In this document: piece by piece, positions 1 through 9,467 of the stretch | Position numbering within the stretch: position 1 is the first letter of the stretch | How the letters are laid out: each line of letters starts with the position of its first letter | Source of the DNA: Robertmurraya siralis | Lineage (GTDB): Bacteria > Bacillota > Bacilli > Bacillales > Cytobacillaceae | Reading direction: 5' to 3' | Length of the DNA stretch: 60,181 bases | Assembly: GCF_005502275.1 (NCBI RefSeq) | Contig: NZ_SWLZ01000026.1 | Location: forward strand, 1-60,181 | Translations under genes and position numbers: made by a program | Notes under the pieces: generated by a model | Databases searched by the model: none | The model's input: only the letters and a program-made list of their open reading frames with translations | Told to the model about the DNA's origin: nothing

Positions 1-296
1 CAAGTATGAACTATGATCATTTTACAGTGATAGGTTGATATTTTTTGCTGGTATATTTGGGTAAATAAGCGTTTCATCTTATCAAGCAAAAACTGTACAC
101 TTTATTCTAGCAGTCACACCACCCTTACCTATTCCTCAAATTCAGGATTTAATGCGCTATCGGGTTAAATTGAATCAATTTTAACTTTACTCTTCCTTAC
201 CATCTCCAACATAAGGAAGAGTGGAAAAAGAAATTTTCTAAGAAATTTCGGGCGCTTAAAGGATCAATTGTATTCAGGAAGATTCCAATATCAAAT
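1..296. other. no gene seen
   Basis: AT-rich sequence with no reading frame of convincing length, no ribosome-binding site and no RNA gene that I recognise. It lies beyond the terminator of the signal peptidase gene. Confidence 0.5.
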
Positions 297-345
297 TAAA
301 AACACCGTGTGAGTAAGGAGTCGTCGCATTCCTTACTTACACGGC
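297..345 (-). terminator. Rho-independent terminator after signal peptidase gene
   Basis: A 15-bp stem (305-319 against 330-344, one mismatch) with a 10-nt loop. On the minus strand it is followed by a T-rich run (GTTTTTAATTT). It lies 130 nt after the stop of the signal peptidase gene. Confidence 0.85.
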
Positions 346-473
346 TCATAATACTCGCAAAAATGCAGTCAAAAAACATCGATTTTTTATAATCGATTTC
401 ATTATGTACATCCACTTATTAAAATACGAACAAAAGTAGACAATAACAACATTGCCTCACTCATAGCACTTTA

Positions 474-1040
474 TTATTTTATGATTTTTAAATTATCTAA
501 GGGAAAGAAAACGGCTTTTGCAGTTCCCATAATTTTTTCCTTTGATATAAAGCCTATGCTTGGATCTCGACTATCAGTACTATTCCGGCGATTATCTCCT
601 AGGACAAAAAAGTATCCATCTGGCACTACTTCTTCACCTAAATACTCTTCTAATGTAAAGTCTTCAGTAAAAGTACCGCTGTCCTTTAATCTATCTTTAT
701 ATTCTTCTAAATAAGGTTCTTCATATTTCTCACCATTAATAAAAAGCTCATCATTTTCATAAACAATGCGGTCCCCAGGGATACCAATAATACGTTTAAT
801 ATAATTAGTATCTTTTTTTGCTTCAAATACAACGACATCAAATCTCTCATAATCCGTTAATTGGGGGCCTATTTTATCGACCACAACTCTATCTCCATTT
901 TCAAATGTAGGCATCATTGAGGCACCATTAACTTCAATCGGTTCAAATAGAAAAAAGTGAATGCCCCATGCGGAAACAAACACAATCCCTATTGTTTTTA
1001 TCCATTCGAATAGTTCATTTTTTTCTTTCTTTTTCTCCAC
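474..1040 (-). CDS. lepB: signal peptidase I
   Basis: Type I signal peptidase of 188 aa, the usual size of Bacillus Sip proteins. It cleaves signal peptides of exported preproteins at the outer face of the membrane. One N-terminal membrane helix (about residues 12-32) is followed by the catalytic serine in the SMMPT box (Ser41) and the catalytic lysine in YIKRIIGIPGD (Lys82). The conserved GDNRRNSTDSR box is near residues 147-157. The start is a GTG preceded by GAGGTG. It is a single gene with its own terminator. Bacilli often carry several sip paralogues, so which one this is cannot be said. Confidence 0.95.
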   Translation of the reverse strand: MEKKKEKNELFEWIKTIGIVFVSAWGIHFFLFEPIEVNGASMMPTFENGDRVVVDKIGPQLTDYERFDVVVFEAKKDTNYIKRIIGIPGDRIVYENDELFINGEKYEEPYLEEYKDRLKDSGTFTEDFTLEEYLGEEVVPDGYFFVLGDNRRNSTDSRDPSIGFISKEKIMGTAKAVFFPLDNLKIIK

Positions 1041-1299
1041 ATAAACACCTCATTCTCTTTTAAACTGCTATTATCGTTACTGCTAACACTTCCTCTATCA
1101 TACTAGCATTATAAAGTCTCACAGTGCAACGACTGCAAAATTAAAAGAGAATTTGTGTGTGGAAATCTTCTCTCTAAGTCTATTGAATCCATTGTTGCAA
1201 TCCCTGTACAACAGAAAGGATTGGTAAGTACACCTATTACCCTTATTACATCCATGGTAGGAGAATTCTCTTTCATAGACTCACCGAATCTAATAAATT

Positions 1300-1337
1300 A
1301 AGAAAAAGACAGAACCTCTCATTTAAGAGTTTCTGCC
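1300..1337 (-). terminator. Rho-independent terminator after serine hydrolase gene
   Basis: Inverted repeat CAGAA-CCTCT / AGAGT-TTCTG at 1310-1335, followed on the minus strand by TCTTTTTCTT. It lies just past the stop of the serine hydrolase gene. Confidence 0.8.
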
Positions 1338-1358
1338 TATAAGAGAACTTTTTTTACC

Positions 1359-2744
1359 TTAATCCATAACTACCCGCTCCGCTATCTCCGGCTCAGCATT
1401 TGAATGCCAAATTAGTCGCATCCCCTCGTCACCCTCATCGCTATGAAACTCAAGTTCTGTCGCCGTTTGTTCCTCATAGTAGCGTGTTGATGATAATGGT
1501 AACAACTTTAGCACCATTCCATTTCCCATCTTCAAATATAACTTATCCTGCTCTACAAATACATCTACATCAAAAATATCTCCCTGTTCATTTGAAAATC
1601 TGTATTTTCCAAGCAATGTCCCAGCCTTCTTCAGATCTAGTGGAATGATTTTCTTATTCTCTAAAGGCTTTGGTACCGTGTAAGCCTCCCCACTTAAAAT
1701 CTGTTCGATGCTATTCACCAACTGCTGTGTGTAAGCATGATCCCGCTCGCCATTTTGCAGCATAATTAATGTGAGATCACGGTCAATGTAACGTTTAAGT
1801 AATGTAGAGTATCCTGGCCAACCTCCACTGTGGTAGACGCTTTTCCCAAGTCGCTCATCATCCTCAAGCAGCCAGCCCATTCCATAATCAAATGTCTCAC
1901 CATTATTCATTGTAACTGGAGAAAAAATCAACTGGCGCACACTCGAATTAAAGAAATCATCAGCATACAGGCCCCTATCCAGTCGCAATAAATCATCAGC
2001 GGTACTATTGACCATCCCATCCCCTTGTAACCCATCTAAATATTTTACATAATTCAGTTCCGGAATTTCATCAGGCAAAACATACCCATGTTCAATCCTA
2101 TAAACATACCCAAAAGCGTAATCATCTGGAACATTCCTTGGATCGACTCGGCGATTATAGACCTGCGTTCGCTTCATCCCGAGAGGTTGAAAGATTTGTT
2201 CGTCCAAAAAGTCGCCGTAACTCTGACCACTAATCCGCTCGATGAGGATGGCTAACAAAATATAACCCGTGTTGCTGTACAGCCAACTCTCATTAGGAGC
2301 AAACAACGGCTCAGGCTGATGCTCAATCAGCATACGCAGCACATCCTCATTGTAAGCATAACGCATAGGATCCCACTTGTTTGCAAATAACTCCATATAA
2401 TCAGGTAAACCCGATGTATGACTGAGTAAATGTCGTACTGTAATTCCTGGATACGGCAGTTCAGGAATCCAGTTAGCAATGGGATCATCCCAATTCAACT
2501 TCCCTTGTTGTTGCAAACGGACAATACCTAAAGCCGTAATTGGTTTGGATACAGAAGCCAGTTCGAACATGGAACCCCTCGTCAAATGGCGCCCGTTCCC
2601 ATCATTGTATTCCGCTCTCCCTATCGCTTCACATAACACTGTTTTCCCTTCAACAGCTACAAGTACCACACCATTGAAAAATCCTTGATTTTTAATCTCT
2701 GTAAATAATGATGTGAATTGCGGCTCCAACTCTTCTTTTCTCAT
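1359..2744 (-). CDS. serine hydrolase, beta-lactamase/PBP-like family
   Basis: A 461-aa protein of the class C beta-lactamase/penicillin-binding fold (Beta-lactamase superfamily domain, about residues 10-345). The three active-site boxes are visible: SVSK (SxxK), YSN (YxN) and HSGG (in place of KTG). The last ~110 residues form an extra C-terminal domain as in many Bacillus esterase-like members. No signal peptide is seen, so it is probably cytoplasmic. Start ATG preceded by GAGGTGGAAAATA. The substrate is unknown; family members include esterases, D-amino peptidases and beta-lactamase-like proteins, so resistance should not be assumed. Confidence 0.85.
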   Translation of the reverse strand: MRKEELEPQFTSLFTEIKNQGFFNGVVLVAVEGKTVLCEAIGRAEYNDGNGRHLTRGSMFELASVSKPITALGIVRLQQQGKLNWDDPIANWIPELPYPGITVRHLLSHTSGLPDYMELFANKWDPMRYAYNEDVLRMLIEHQPEPLFAPNESWLYSNTGYILLAILIERISGQSYGDFLDEQIFQPLGMKRTQVYNRRVDPRNVPDDYAFGYVYRIEHGYVLPDEIPELNYVKYLDGLQGDGMVNSTADDLLRLDRGLYADDFFNSSVRQLIFSPVTMNNGETFDYGMGWLLEDDERLGKSVYHSGGWPGYSTLLKRYIDRDLTLIMLQNGERDHAYTQQLVNSIEQILSGEAYTVPKPLENKKIIPLDLKKAGTLLGKYRFSNEQGDIFDVDVFVEQDKLYLKMGNGMVLKLLPLSSTRYYEEQTATELEFHSDEGDEGMRLIWHSNAEPEIAERVVMD

Positions 2745-2980
2745 TATTTTCCACCTCGATTTATCGTCACTTTCATAACCGTTTACTTCTCGGAAGAATT
2801 GAACAGTTATAATAGCTCTCCGATTTGCTGTATCAATTCTCCATTATTTCTTGAAATGCCTCCTTTGATTCCCATTGTAGTACCTAACGTAACTGTAGCT
2901 GCAAGTGATAAAATCAAATTCACCAAAACGATTTGCTTCGTTAATCTTTTCTCTGCCATAAATAAAGTAGTTTTTTCAAA

Positions 2981-3667
2981 TCAATCAATAGTACTTATTT
3001 TTCTTCCAGTAACCCAACCAAAATAAAGATTTATACCTTGAATTTGTACTTGGCCCACTATGCTATCTTTCGTAGGAGATAGATGAAATAGTTTAACAAA
3101 CTCTGCATAGTCTGAATACCATTTTCCAGTTTCACTAAATGAATGAACAAGCATTAGTGTATGCTTGGCAGTCATATTAGCGGCCTCCATCATCGCAGAT
3201 GCTGCTCTATGTAATAATTGGTACCTTATTTTAAGCACTTGTTTTTCTTGCAAACCTAATATTTCGAGTATTGAATCTAGTCTATTTCTCTTCCCTTTAC
3301 TAGGATGATTCCCCAGCCAAGTTTCCACAGTTACTCCAAAAGGCTCTGAAACCTTTCCTTCGACCATAATCGTTAATAGTTCAGCATTTGACTTGGCAAG
3401 AATAAAAAGATCGTTTTGAGAGCTTGCCCTCCCACCAGGTAAAGGCACTTTGTACTCTGGAAATCCAAACAATACTTCTACATTTTTGAATATTGGTAAC
3501 TCACTTTGTTTGAATACTCTTTCAACACAAGCTGGTAGTTTCGTGGCTCCTTCCCAGCAATAAGCCAATTCGTAAGCCGAATATCCACTTTTCCACTGCT
3601 TATCAGGATTAGCAAGGCATTTTCTCCATGACTCTGGACCATCAGTTCGCACAAAGTAATCTCCCAT
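2981..3667 (-). CDS. DUF6946-like protein, possible PD-(D/E)XK nuclease fold
   Basis: A protein of 228 aa. The longer frame begins at 3694, but the ATG at 3667 is preserved with a near-perfect AGGAGG 7 nt upstream, so I start there. The middle holds a stretch NDLFILAK...MVEGKVSEPFG that has the D-(x)n-ExK pattern of PD-(D/E)XK enzymes. I recognise the overall sequence as like DUF6946 proteins, whose function I do not know. It follows the Nmad3-type gene by 23 nt, so the two are almost certainly co-transcribed and translated as a pair. The nuclease idea rests on the motif alone. Confidence 0.6.
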   Translation of the reverse strand: MGDYFVRTDGPESWRKCLANPDKQWKSGYSAYELAYCWEGATKLPACVERVFKQSELPIFKNVEVLFGFPEYKVPLPGGRASSQNDLFILAKSNAELLTIMVEGKVSEPFGVTVETWLGNHPSKGKRNRLDSILEILGLQEKQVLKIRYQLLHRAASAMMEAANMTAKHTLMLVHSFSETGKWYSDYAEFVKLFHLSPTKDSIVGQVQIQGINLYFGWVTGRKISTID

Positions 3668-3690
3668 TAACCTGCCTCCTATATATTTTT

Positions 3691-4869
3691 TCATTGATTA
3701 ATAGTTTTATAATTTAAGTAATGCTCCACCGTTTTCAAATATGTTTTCCAATCCTTATAATGTTCTTGAATCTTCCTAACCAAGATATCATCAATCAGAT
3801 CCTCTTCGTTATATATGCCGTGTCGACGCATGCTTTCTAGCCTATTGAAGTACTGTTGTACAGAAATAGATTTTAACTGCCTCTCTCCTTTTTTAAGAAT
3901 ATGTTTTTGCATTAAATAATCTTGAAAGTCCATTTCTTTCTCCTCACTTTCTGCATGAATTTTATGACGGTAAATATTATTTTGATTTTTCAAGAATAGC
4001 TCTCTCACCCATTCCTCTCCCTTTTTGGACAGATGTGTTACAAACTCCTGACCAATACCTGTCTTCACTGTACAAAATTTTTCCTGTTCAATTTGCCAGG
4101 TCTTTTGGTGGACCTGTGTAAGATTCTTATAAAAAAAGATTGGCAATTTCCAAGTAGCTTTATTAGATTCCTTACTGCATGAGAGTAATAAATCATCATT
4201 TAAGGTAATAAAATAACCGCAGCCTGGAATATTTAAGTCTTCAAATAACCATTGATCGGGTAAAAAAATATAATTCTTCTGGTTTCTTTTAAAAGCGGCT
4301 TCTGTGATGTGAGGATGATGTTCGAGGTTGTATGGTTCGATGATTTCTTTACATTCCATATAAGTCTCTATTCTTTTCTTTATCTTTAACCACCCGTAAA
4401 TATAATGGCCAGATACTTTTTTATTGGATGTTGACTGAAACCCACCAAAGAATAGAAAAATGGATCCATCTTTTACATTGTGATTCTCCAGATGAGGCGC
4501 AGCATTAAATTGTCCAAACCCCTTACCAATTATAAAATTCTTATTTTCCACTAACCAAGGAGGCTTTCCTAACATCGGATCGAAATGAGTAAATAAATTA
4601 GGATCATCAATAGAAGCATACTCGTTTTTTCGTAACTTTACCTGGTCTTTCCCCTTGAAGCTTTTATATACTTCGCTTAAATTAGAACCTTTTAGGTTAC
4701 AAAGATATTCATTTTTTACAAGTATATCTGTATATCGAATCTGATTTGAGTAACTATTTACTTTCTCTGGTATTGGAAACCATATATAATGCCCTGAGTC
4801 ATGGTCATATGGGGACAAACATCCTCCACTCCCAGAGTCAAACCCTTTTCTGCTAAGAACTAATTTCAT
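3691..4869 (-). CDS. Nmad3-type (nucleotide-modification-associated) protein
   Basis: A 392-aa protein whose N-terminus (KLVLSRKGFDSGSGG) matches the start typical of the Nmad3 family, one of the domains named for co-occurrence with DNA base-modification systems. The early part continues with SPYDHDSGHYIWFPIPEK. The function of Nmad3 is not biochemically settled. The frame extends to 4920, but the ATG at 4869 has GAGGGCG at the right distance and begins the family's conserved block. It is the first gene of a two-gene unit with the DUF6946-like gene. No modification enzyme such as a glycosyltransferase or kinase lies beside it here. Confidence 0.7.
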   Translation of the reverse strand: MKLVLSRKGFDSGSGGCLSPYDHDSGHYIWFPIPEKVNSYSNQIRYTDILVKNEYLCNLKGSNLSEVYKSFKGKDQVKLRKNEYASIDDPNLFTHFDPMLGKPPWLVENKNFIIGKGFGQFNAAPHLENHNVKDGSIFLFFGGFQSTSNKKVSGHYIYGWLKIKKRIETYMECKEIIEPYNLEHHPHITEAAFKRNQKNYIFLPDQWLFEDLNIPGCGYFITLNDDLLLSCSKESNKATWKLPIFFYKNLTQVHQKTWQIEQEKFCTVKTGIGQEFVTHLSKKGEEWVRELFLKNQNNIYRHKIHAESEEKEMDFQDYLMQKHILKKGERQLKSISVQQYFNRLESMRRHGIYNEEDLIDDILVRKIQEHYKDWKTYLKTVEHYLNYKTINQ

Positions 4870-5115
4870 AAAATCGCCCTCTTTAATTTTATTTAAAAAA
4901 ATTTTATAAACACTGTCCATTTATAATACAGGGCTTTATAAAAAAAAATTACCATTCCGATTCCATAAAGCTCCTTTACAACTCTTTCTTTGCATTGATC
5001 CATTTTTAAATATCAAAAGCCAAAAACTTAATTCAAGGTACTGCTTAAGAAATAGTCAAAAACCATTGTTTTTCGTCTTTCTAGCCTCAGTATTTAAATA
5101 AACAATCTAACATCA

Positions 5116-5574
5116 TCAATGAATAGTTTTTGTTTCTCTTAAAATATTGAAATCCTGATCTATTAAAATGACATTATCAACCAGATACTTAGGATCGGTT
5201 GTATTTGCATTAAAAAAACCAAGTACTGCACTATAAAATTTTTCTGCCTCTTGCTCATATTCTTTTCCTTTAGATTGAATAATAAAAGCTTTGCCATATT
5301 CATTTATAACAGCATCTGTACCGGAAACAGAATCAAACCAAGTTGTTTTATGATATCGATAGAAGTTTTCACTCATGTACATATCAAGTGCTTTTTTAAT
5401 CGCCTCTTCTTGTTGCACATGTTGGTTATCACTATTTAACTTTTCATAGTTTTTATTTTCTAAAGTATCTGAAGTAGTTGAAGATATCTTTGATGGATTA
5501 TTAGCATTTACACCTATTATTACTCCAGCGACAATTACAATAAGAAGCATCCATATATTAATTTCGCGTTTCAT
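5116..5574 (-). CDS. hypothetical membrane-anchored protein
   Basis: A 152-aa protein with one N-terminal hydrophobic segment (about residues 7-23), then a polar linker and a soluble domain. No lipobox cysteine is present. I do not recognise the family. It has a clear GGAGG site 5 nt before the ATG. It stands alone between two gaps, so context gives no hint. The likely location is the membrane with the soluble part outside. Confidence 0.6.
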   Translation of the reverse strand: MKREINIWMLLIVIVAGVIIGVNANNPSKISSTTSDTLENKNYEKLNSDNQHVQQEEAIKKALDMYMSENFYRYHKTTWFDSVSGTDAVINEYGKAFIIQSKGKEYEQEAEKFYSAVLGFFNANTTDPKYLVDNVILIDQDFNILRETKTIH

Positions 5575-5754
5575 TTTATCCTCCTATTCAATTTTGAAGA
5601 ACATATTAGTTATTATTTTTCTTTTTTCAATATGTATTTATCAATCTATTCTATCAATAGTTTCTCTTTTACCATTATTAGTTAAAGGTTCCCTCCATTT
5701 TCAAACACTATATATAAATATTCAACAACTGTAAAAAAAAACCTGTTTTTAATG

Positions 5755-5787
5755 TAAAAAGACTCATTTCAAAATCGAATGAGTCTT
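5755..5787 (-). terminator. Rho-independent terminator
   Basis: Stem GACTCATT / AATGAGTC (5761-5768 with 5778-5785) followed on the minus strand by five T. It lies between the VOC gene and the 152-aa membrane protein gene and would end transcripts coming from the VOC side. Confidence 0.7.
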
Positions 5788-5829
5788 AACTAAAATTCAT
5801 TATTAAAAATTTTGCAAAAAAAGATACAT

Positions 5830-5865
5830 AGTCTAATCGGTTGATTCTTTTTATCTGATTAGACT
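5830..5865. repeat. 9-bp perfect inverted repeat
   Basis: AGTCTAATC at 5830-5838 is repeated inverted at 5857-5865, with an 18-nt loop. There is no T-run on the minus side, so this is not a clear terminator. It lies next to the terminator at 5755-5787. Confidence 0.5.
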
Positions 5866-6055
5866 AACCTATTTTATTAAAATTGTTATTACCATTTAAT
5901 TAACACTAAATCAAGTGTATTTCCAAAAAAGCCCTACAATCTCAAAGAATGTCAAAGACGATTGGTCAACGAGTTGGGCGAAAGATAAATTTACTAATAG
6001 GTGAGTCCCACAATTCCATCATACATCAGCAGATTAGGGGAACTGATACTTATGA

Positions 6056-6433
6056 TTATTTATCTTCCCTTAATATATACTCGTTTCCATCTTGATCATA
6101 AAAAACGAACATACTTCCATACGGTATTTTTAATAATTCCTCCACCTTTACACCCTTTTGCTTCATATCCTCGTAAGCCGCTTCAATATCAGTAGTACTA
6201 AAGAGAACAGATGGATGAGCAACTTTAGATGGCTGTTGATTCTCCATTAATGATTTAGAATAAAGAATTAACGTGGTAAACTCATCCTCATTAGGGCCTA
6301 CTTCAATCCAAGTCGCATTAGATCCCATTGGTTGTTCTAGCTTTAATACAAAGCCAAGTTTTTCTAACCAGAACGCTTTTGCTTGTTCTTGGTCTTCTAC
6401 ATAGATAGTAATTTTCCCAATTTTATTAATCAT
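6056..6433 (-). CDS. VOC (glyoxalase/bleomycin-resistance fold) protein
   Basis: A 125-aa single-domain protein of the vicinal-oxygen-chelate superfamily. It begins with the typical beta strand KITIYVEDQEQAKAFWLEKLGF and ends with YGSMFVFYDQDGNEYIL. Such proteins are metal enzymes or ligand-binding proteins; the substrate cannot be read from the sequence. The GGGGGAA site precedes the ATG. Confidence 0.85.
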   Translation of the reverse strand: MINKIGKITIYVEDQEQAKAFWLEKLGFVLKLEQPMGSNATWIEVGPNEDEFTTLILYSKSLMENQQPSKVAHPSVLFSTTDIEAAYEDMKQKGVKVEELLKIPYGSMFVFYDQDGNEYILREDK

Positions 6434-6546
6434 TTAAGTTCCCCCACTTACTTAAAATCTGAATCTTATATCTTTTTTTCCAGGTATTGCATGATTACAC
6501 CACTTATCGTCTCACTGGCAGTATTGTTTTATACTGCTGAACTCAA

Positions 6547-6567
6547 AAAACCCCAGCCTTTAGGCTA
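6547..6567 (-). terminator. short terminator overlapping the DUF1801 stop
   Basis: AGCCT-AA-AGGCT stem followed by GGGGTTTTTT on the minus strand, directly at the end of the DUF1801 gene. Confidence 0.65.
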
Positions 6568-6942
6568 ACAAGCTGTATCTTCACCGGCACGCCACATATC
6601 AACGGTTTTGTGAATAAATTGTTCCAATCCCGTATCTTCCATCTTTATTGATTTTTTAATGCGAATACAGCCTTTCCCATAACTATAGCCCGCTAGTAGG
6701 GTTTCTGCATTTTCGATTTTTTCTATTGTACCCACATAGAGACTGACATAATGTTTTTGCGCATTTAAAGCAAAAATATAGTTGTCGTCTTTACCATAAT
6801 TCAACATTTTATAGCGGATAACTTCTTCTAGTTCAGGTGCGTATGTAAATATCATTTGTCGAATTGCGAGCAGTTTCTCTTTTCTCCAATCGTCTTCAAG
6901 CATTTCCAAATATTCTTCAGCATTCTTTGCATCATATTGCAT
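6565..6942 (-). CDS. DUF1801 domain protein
   Basis: A 125-aa protein with the DUF1801 pattern: an N-terminal helix pair (AEEYLEMLEDDWRKEKL), EEVIRYKMLNYGKD, and a C-terminal GKGCIRIKKSIKMEDTGL. The family has the YdhG fold and is cytoplasmic; the function is not known. GGAGTG lies upstream of the ATG. Confidence 0.8.
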   Translation of the reverse strand: MQYDAKNAEEYLEMLEDDWRKEKLLAIRQMIFTYAPELEEVIRYKMLNYGKDDNYIFALNAQKHYVSLYVGTIEKIENAETLLAGYSYGKGCIRIKKSIKMEDTGLEQFIHKTVDMWRAGEDTAC

Positions 6943-7104
6943 GTTGAAGTTTCACTCCTACATTTTCAGTTTTACCGTAAACAAATTCAGTTTTTTTAAT
7001 AATCTTTAGGAGACTTTAAATTCTTTGGAACACGAGAGTCGTACATTTACTAATAAGGTTGTGCTGTACCATTAACTCTTCTTCATTTAGCAATGGTCAT
7101 TAAT

Positions 7105-7548
7105 CTACATCAAATGAATGATATTAACATCTTTACGATATTTTTTAATGTATTCAGCAAGCACTCTCCGATGGCAATGATGAGGCTTATGCTCACTGCA
7201 AAGTAAACATACTGTCTTGTTGCCTATTATCTCATCTATTTTTTCTTTTATATTGCGTTCAATTAGCAATTCTAAATATCTTTTTTCAAACGTATCTGAA
7301 GAAATCTCCTTTTTTCTAAACGCCTTTACTAGATCATCCGTTGGTGCAAGAAGAAGTTCATGAACATACTCAATCTTTCTTAATTCCATAATATATTGTA
7401 AATCATCTTTTTTTGAATAACCCGATAACTGTGAAGTATTATTTAGTCTGATATCTATTAACTTAGCTACATGATTACGTTCTAATAACTCTACGAAAGT
7501 CCGTAAATTTTTTTGTGAAAAACCAATTGTACATAAATCCATTGTCAT
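7105..7548 (-). CDS. DUF488 family protein
   Basis: A 147-aa protein of the DUF488 family. It begins with CTIGFSQKNLRTFVELL, has the central LIDIRL strand and ends with the cysteine/histidine-rich box LLCSEHKPHHCHRRVLAEYI that typifies this family. The function is unknown. A GGAGAG site precedes the ATG. Confidence 0.85.
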   Translation of the reverse strand: MTMDLCTIGFSQKNLRTFVELLERNHVAKLIDIRLNNTSQLSGYSKKDDLQYIMELRKIEYVHELLLAPTDDLVKAFRKKEISSDTFEKRYLELLIERNIKEKIDEIIGNKTVCLLCSEHKPHHCHRRVLAEYIKKYRKDVNIIHLM

Positions 7549-7735
7549 CGTAACTCTCCGAAAATTTTGTTAAGTACCTATCGTCCTGAATAAGCTGACA
7601 CTCTTATTACAAATAATGCTTGACTTAATTGGCATACAGCTAAGGGCAGTATTGGACATTGTCAAATCATTATAAAAGGTGGGTAAACCAGCGGTATTAC
7701 GACCATGCGAAAGCTTTCAAACTTGTATATTATCG

Positions 7736-8536
7736 CTATACTATTCGCTTTGTCTTTTTTTCGTATATCACAACGGTCAAAATTGAAACAAGGACAATCG
7801 CAGCGTTTGCAGCAATAGTTCCCGGCCATGTCATCGTCATGGTGCCAAAAATAGGGGATGCTGCATTGAACATGGTATGGAATAATACGGACATAAAGAC
7901 AAAGCCTTTTCCTGAAATTTTGTAGATTGCTCCGTGGAAAAACCGAAAAGCCATGAGTTGAACTACAAACATCCAAAAGTTAATGAGCCCTTCACCGTGA
8001 TTCGTCCCCGCAATGAAGAAAAGAGGGATATGCCATACAGTCCAAATAATCCCAGTATAAACAGAAGATACAACAAATCCGTATTTTTTGGCGAGTTTAG
8101 ACTGCAATATGTACATCCAGCCAGCTTCCTCTAAGCCGCCAATAATGAGATTACCAGGCAGCGAAAGAAAAAACGTATAAAATGGAAGCACCATTTCCGT
8201 GTGGTCTGAAACTGCAATATGGATCAAGAAGTACAGTGCAAGCCCTGCAAAAACAAAGAAATAGACAAATATATTGTTTTTGACATAGAAAACCGTTTTC
8301 AACCATTCCTTAAAACCTGCTATTTGTTTATTTTTCTTCAAAATGACATAAGAAGCAATAGCAGGCGACAAAATATAGATTGCAAAAGGAATATTCATCA
8401 AGAATTGCTGGAATGTGTAAACCCAATTGTGAACCGAATATCCAAATGGTCCAAGAGCAATCAAAGCACCTGACACAAGATAGGCGATACAAAAGGTCAG
8501 CAGCGTAAATTGTACTGTAATTTTTTTGTCTGTCAC
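7736..8536 (-). CDS. CPBP-family intramembrane glutamic protease-like protein
   Basis: A 266-aa membrane protein with about eight hydrophobic segments and the Abi/CPBP core: GGLEEAGWMY, then WHIPLFF, then FHTMFN. The family cleaves or matures membrane substrates, in bacilli often bacteriocin immunity or regulatory proteins. The first motif normally reads EExxWR or EExxxR; here a methionine stands where arginine is common, so activity is not certain. The start is a GTG with GAGGTGAGG upstream. It is a single gene. Confidence 0.8.
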   Translation of the reverse strand: MTDKKITVQFTLLTFCIAYLVSGALIALGPFGYSVHNWVYTFQQFLMNIPFAIYILSPAIASYVILKKNKQIAGFKEWLKTVFYVKNNIFVYFFVFAGLALYFLIHIAVSDHTEMVLPFYTFFLSLPGNLIIGGLEEAGWMYILQSKLAKKYGFVVSSVYTGIIWTVWHIPLFFIAGTNHGEGLINFWMFVVQLMAFRFFHGAIYKISGKGFVFMSVLFHTMFNAASPIFGTMTMTWPGTIAANAAIVLVSILTVVIYEKKTKRIV

Positions 8537-8617
8537 AATATCCTCACCTCACATTTTAAAGCATCCTTTTAACGGAACACACCTCATCTACCATCAATGT
8601 GACTCAGCTTTTTTATA

Positions 8618-8917
8618 TTAACAAGTTCTGAATTTGCCCTTGAATCCAAAAGATGCCTCTAATGTCGTAAATTTAAGCCATCTAAATTCCGGATCAGCAA
8701 TCCCCTTACTAAAAAACCGACGATCTGATTCTGACCATAACCTTTCTTTCAATGCTGCATCCTCGACAAATTTGACCTCTCCAATTAAAGTTACACTATC
8801 TGTGTCTTTAAAGTAACAGACTGAAGCTTTGGAATTATGTTCAAACTGTGTTGCCCTGCCATGAAGATGTGAACGCTTGGATATCAAAGAATATTTTTTT
8901 TTAACCCATAATCGCAA
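8618..8917 (-). pseudogene. truncated pyridoxamine-5'-phosphate-oxidase-like protein
   Basis: The 99-aa frame carries the second half of a PPOX/FMN-binding split-barrel protein (SKRSHLHGRATQFEHN, ASVCYFKDTDSVTLIGEV, and the C-terminal KGKFRTC). The N-terminal third that would normally precede it is missing, and no good ribosome-binding site lies before the first Met. It looks like a decayed gene. Confidence 0.6.
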
Positions 8918-9467
8918 ACTTTAGCCATTAAACATGTTTTAAGGTAACCCTGCTCATTAATTTAGAAAGCGGGAGAAAATAACGGCATCTACTAAAATAT
9001 CTATCATACCCTGATTGATCACGAAGTTCATCAACAGATTAGTATAAAATGGATAAATCGTTAACAATGAGTCCTTTTGATATATCGTGAATGCTCTTGT
9101 TAAAGACATTTATGACATTACTTACTTTTCCATATTTTGAAATTATCGTCGAACATCTGTCATCATTACTGACAAGAAAAATCGCTTTATAGTCACTTTG
9201 AACAGGTTTGTCAGCCCATTCACCTACTGCATTAAAATGAGCGAATTTTTTTAACTTTACTAATAAGTAGAAGTATTAAAAAGAGCTTGGACTTATCAAG
9301 CTCTTACTTGTTACTCCCATTTCCAATTATCCTGTACCATTACTGGAAGCAAAAGAAAAACAAGAAATATCATGTTATGATGGTTCTGTTGCTTACATTA
9401 GAAAGCTCCATTTTATAATATTGCTTGTTAAATTAAAGTATACAATGAATATCATATATTCCCTTTT
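8918..9467. other. gap with terminator only
   Basis: No coding frame is convincing here. The only clear structure is the hairpin listed at 9278-9305. The part near 8918-9100 may be leftover from the broken PPOX gene. Confidence 0.5.
9278..9305 (-). terminator. Rho-independent terminator after YdeI-like gene
   Basis: Perfect 9-bp stem AAGAGCTTG / CAAGCTCTT with a 7-nt loop and a T-run on the minus side. Confidence 0.75.

Noticed and set aside
1359-2744. Beta-lactam resistance gene
   Set aside because: The SxxK/YxN/HxG boxes belong to the broad serine-hydrolase family; no signal peptide and no resistance-specific feature.
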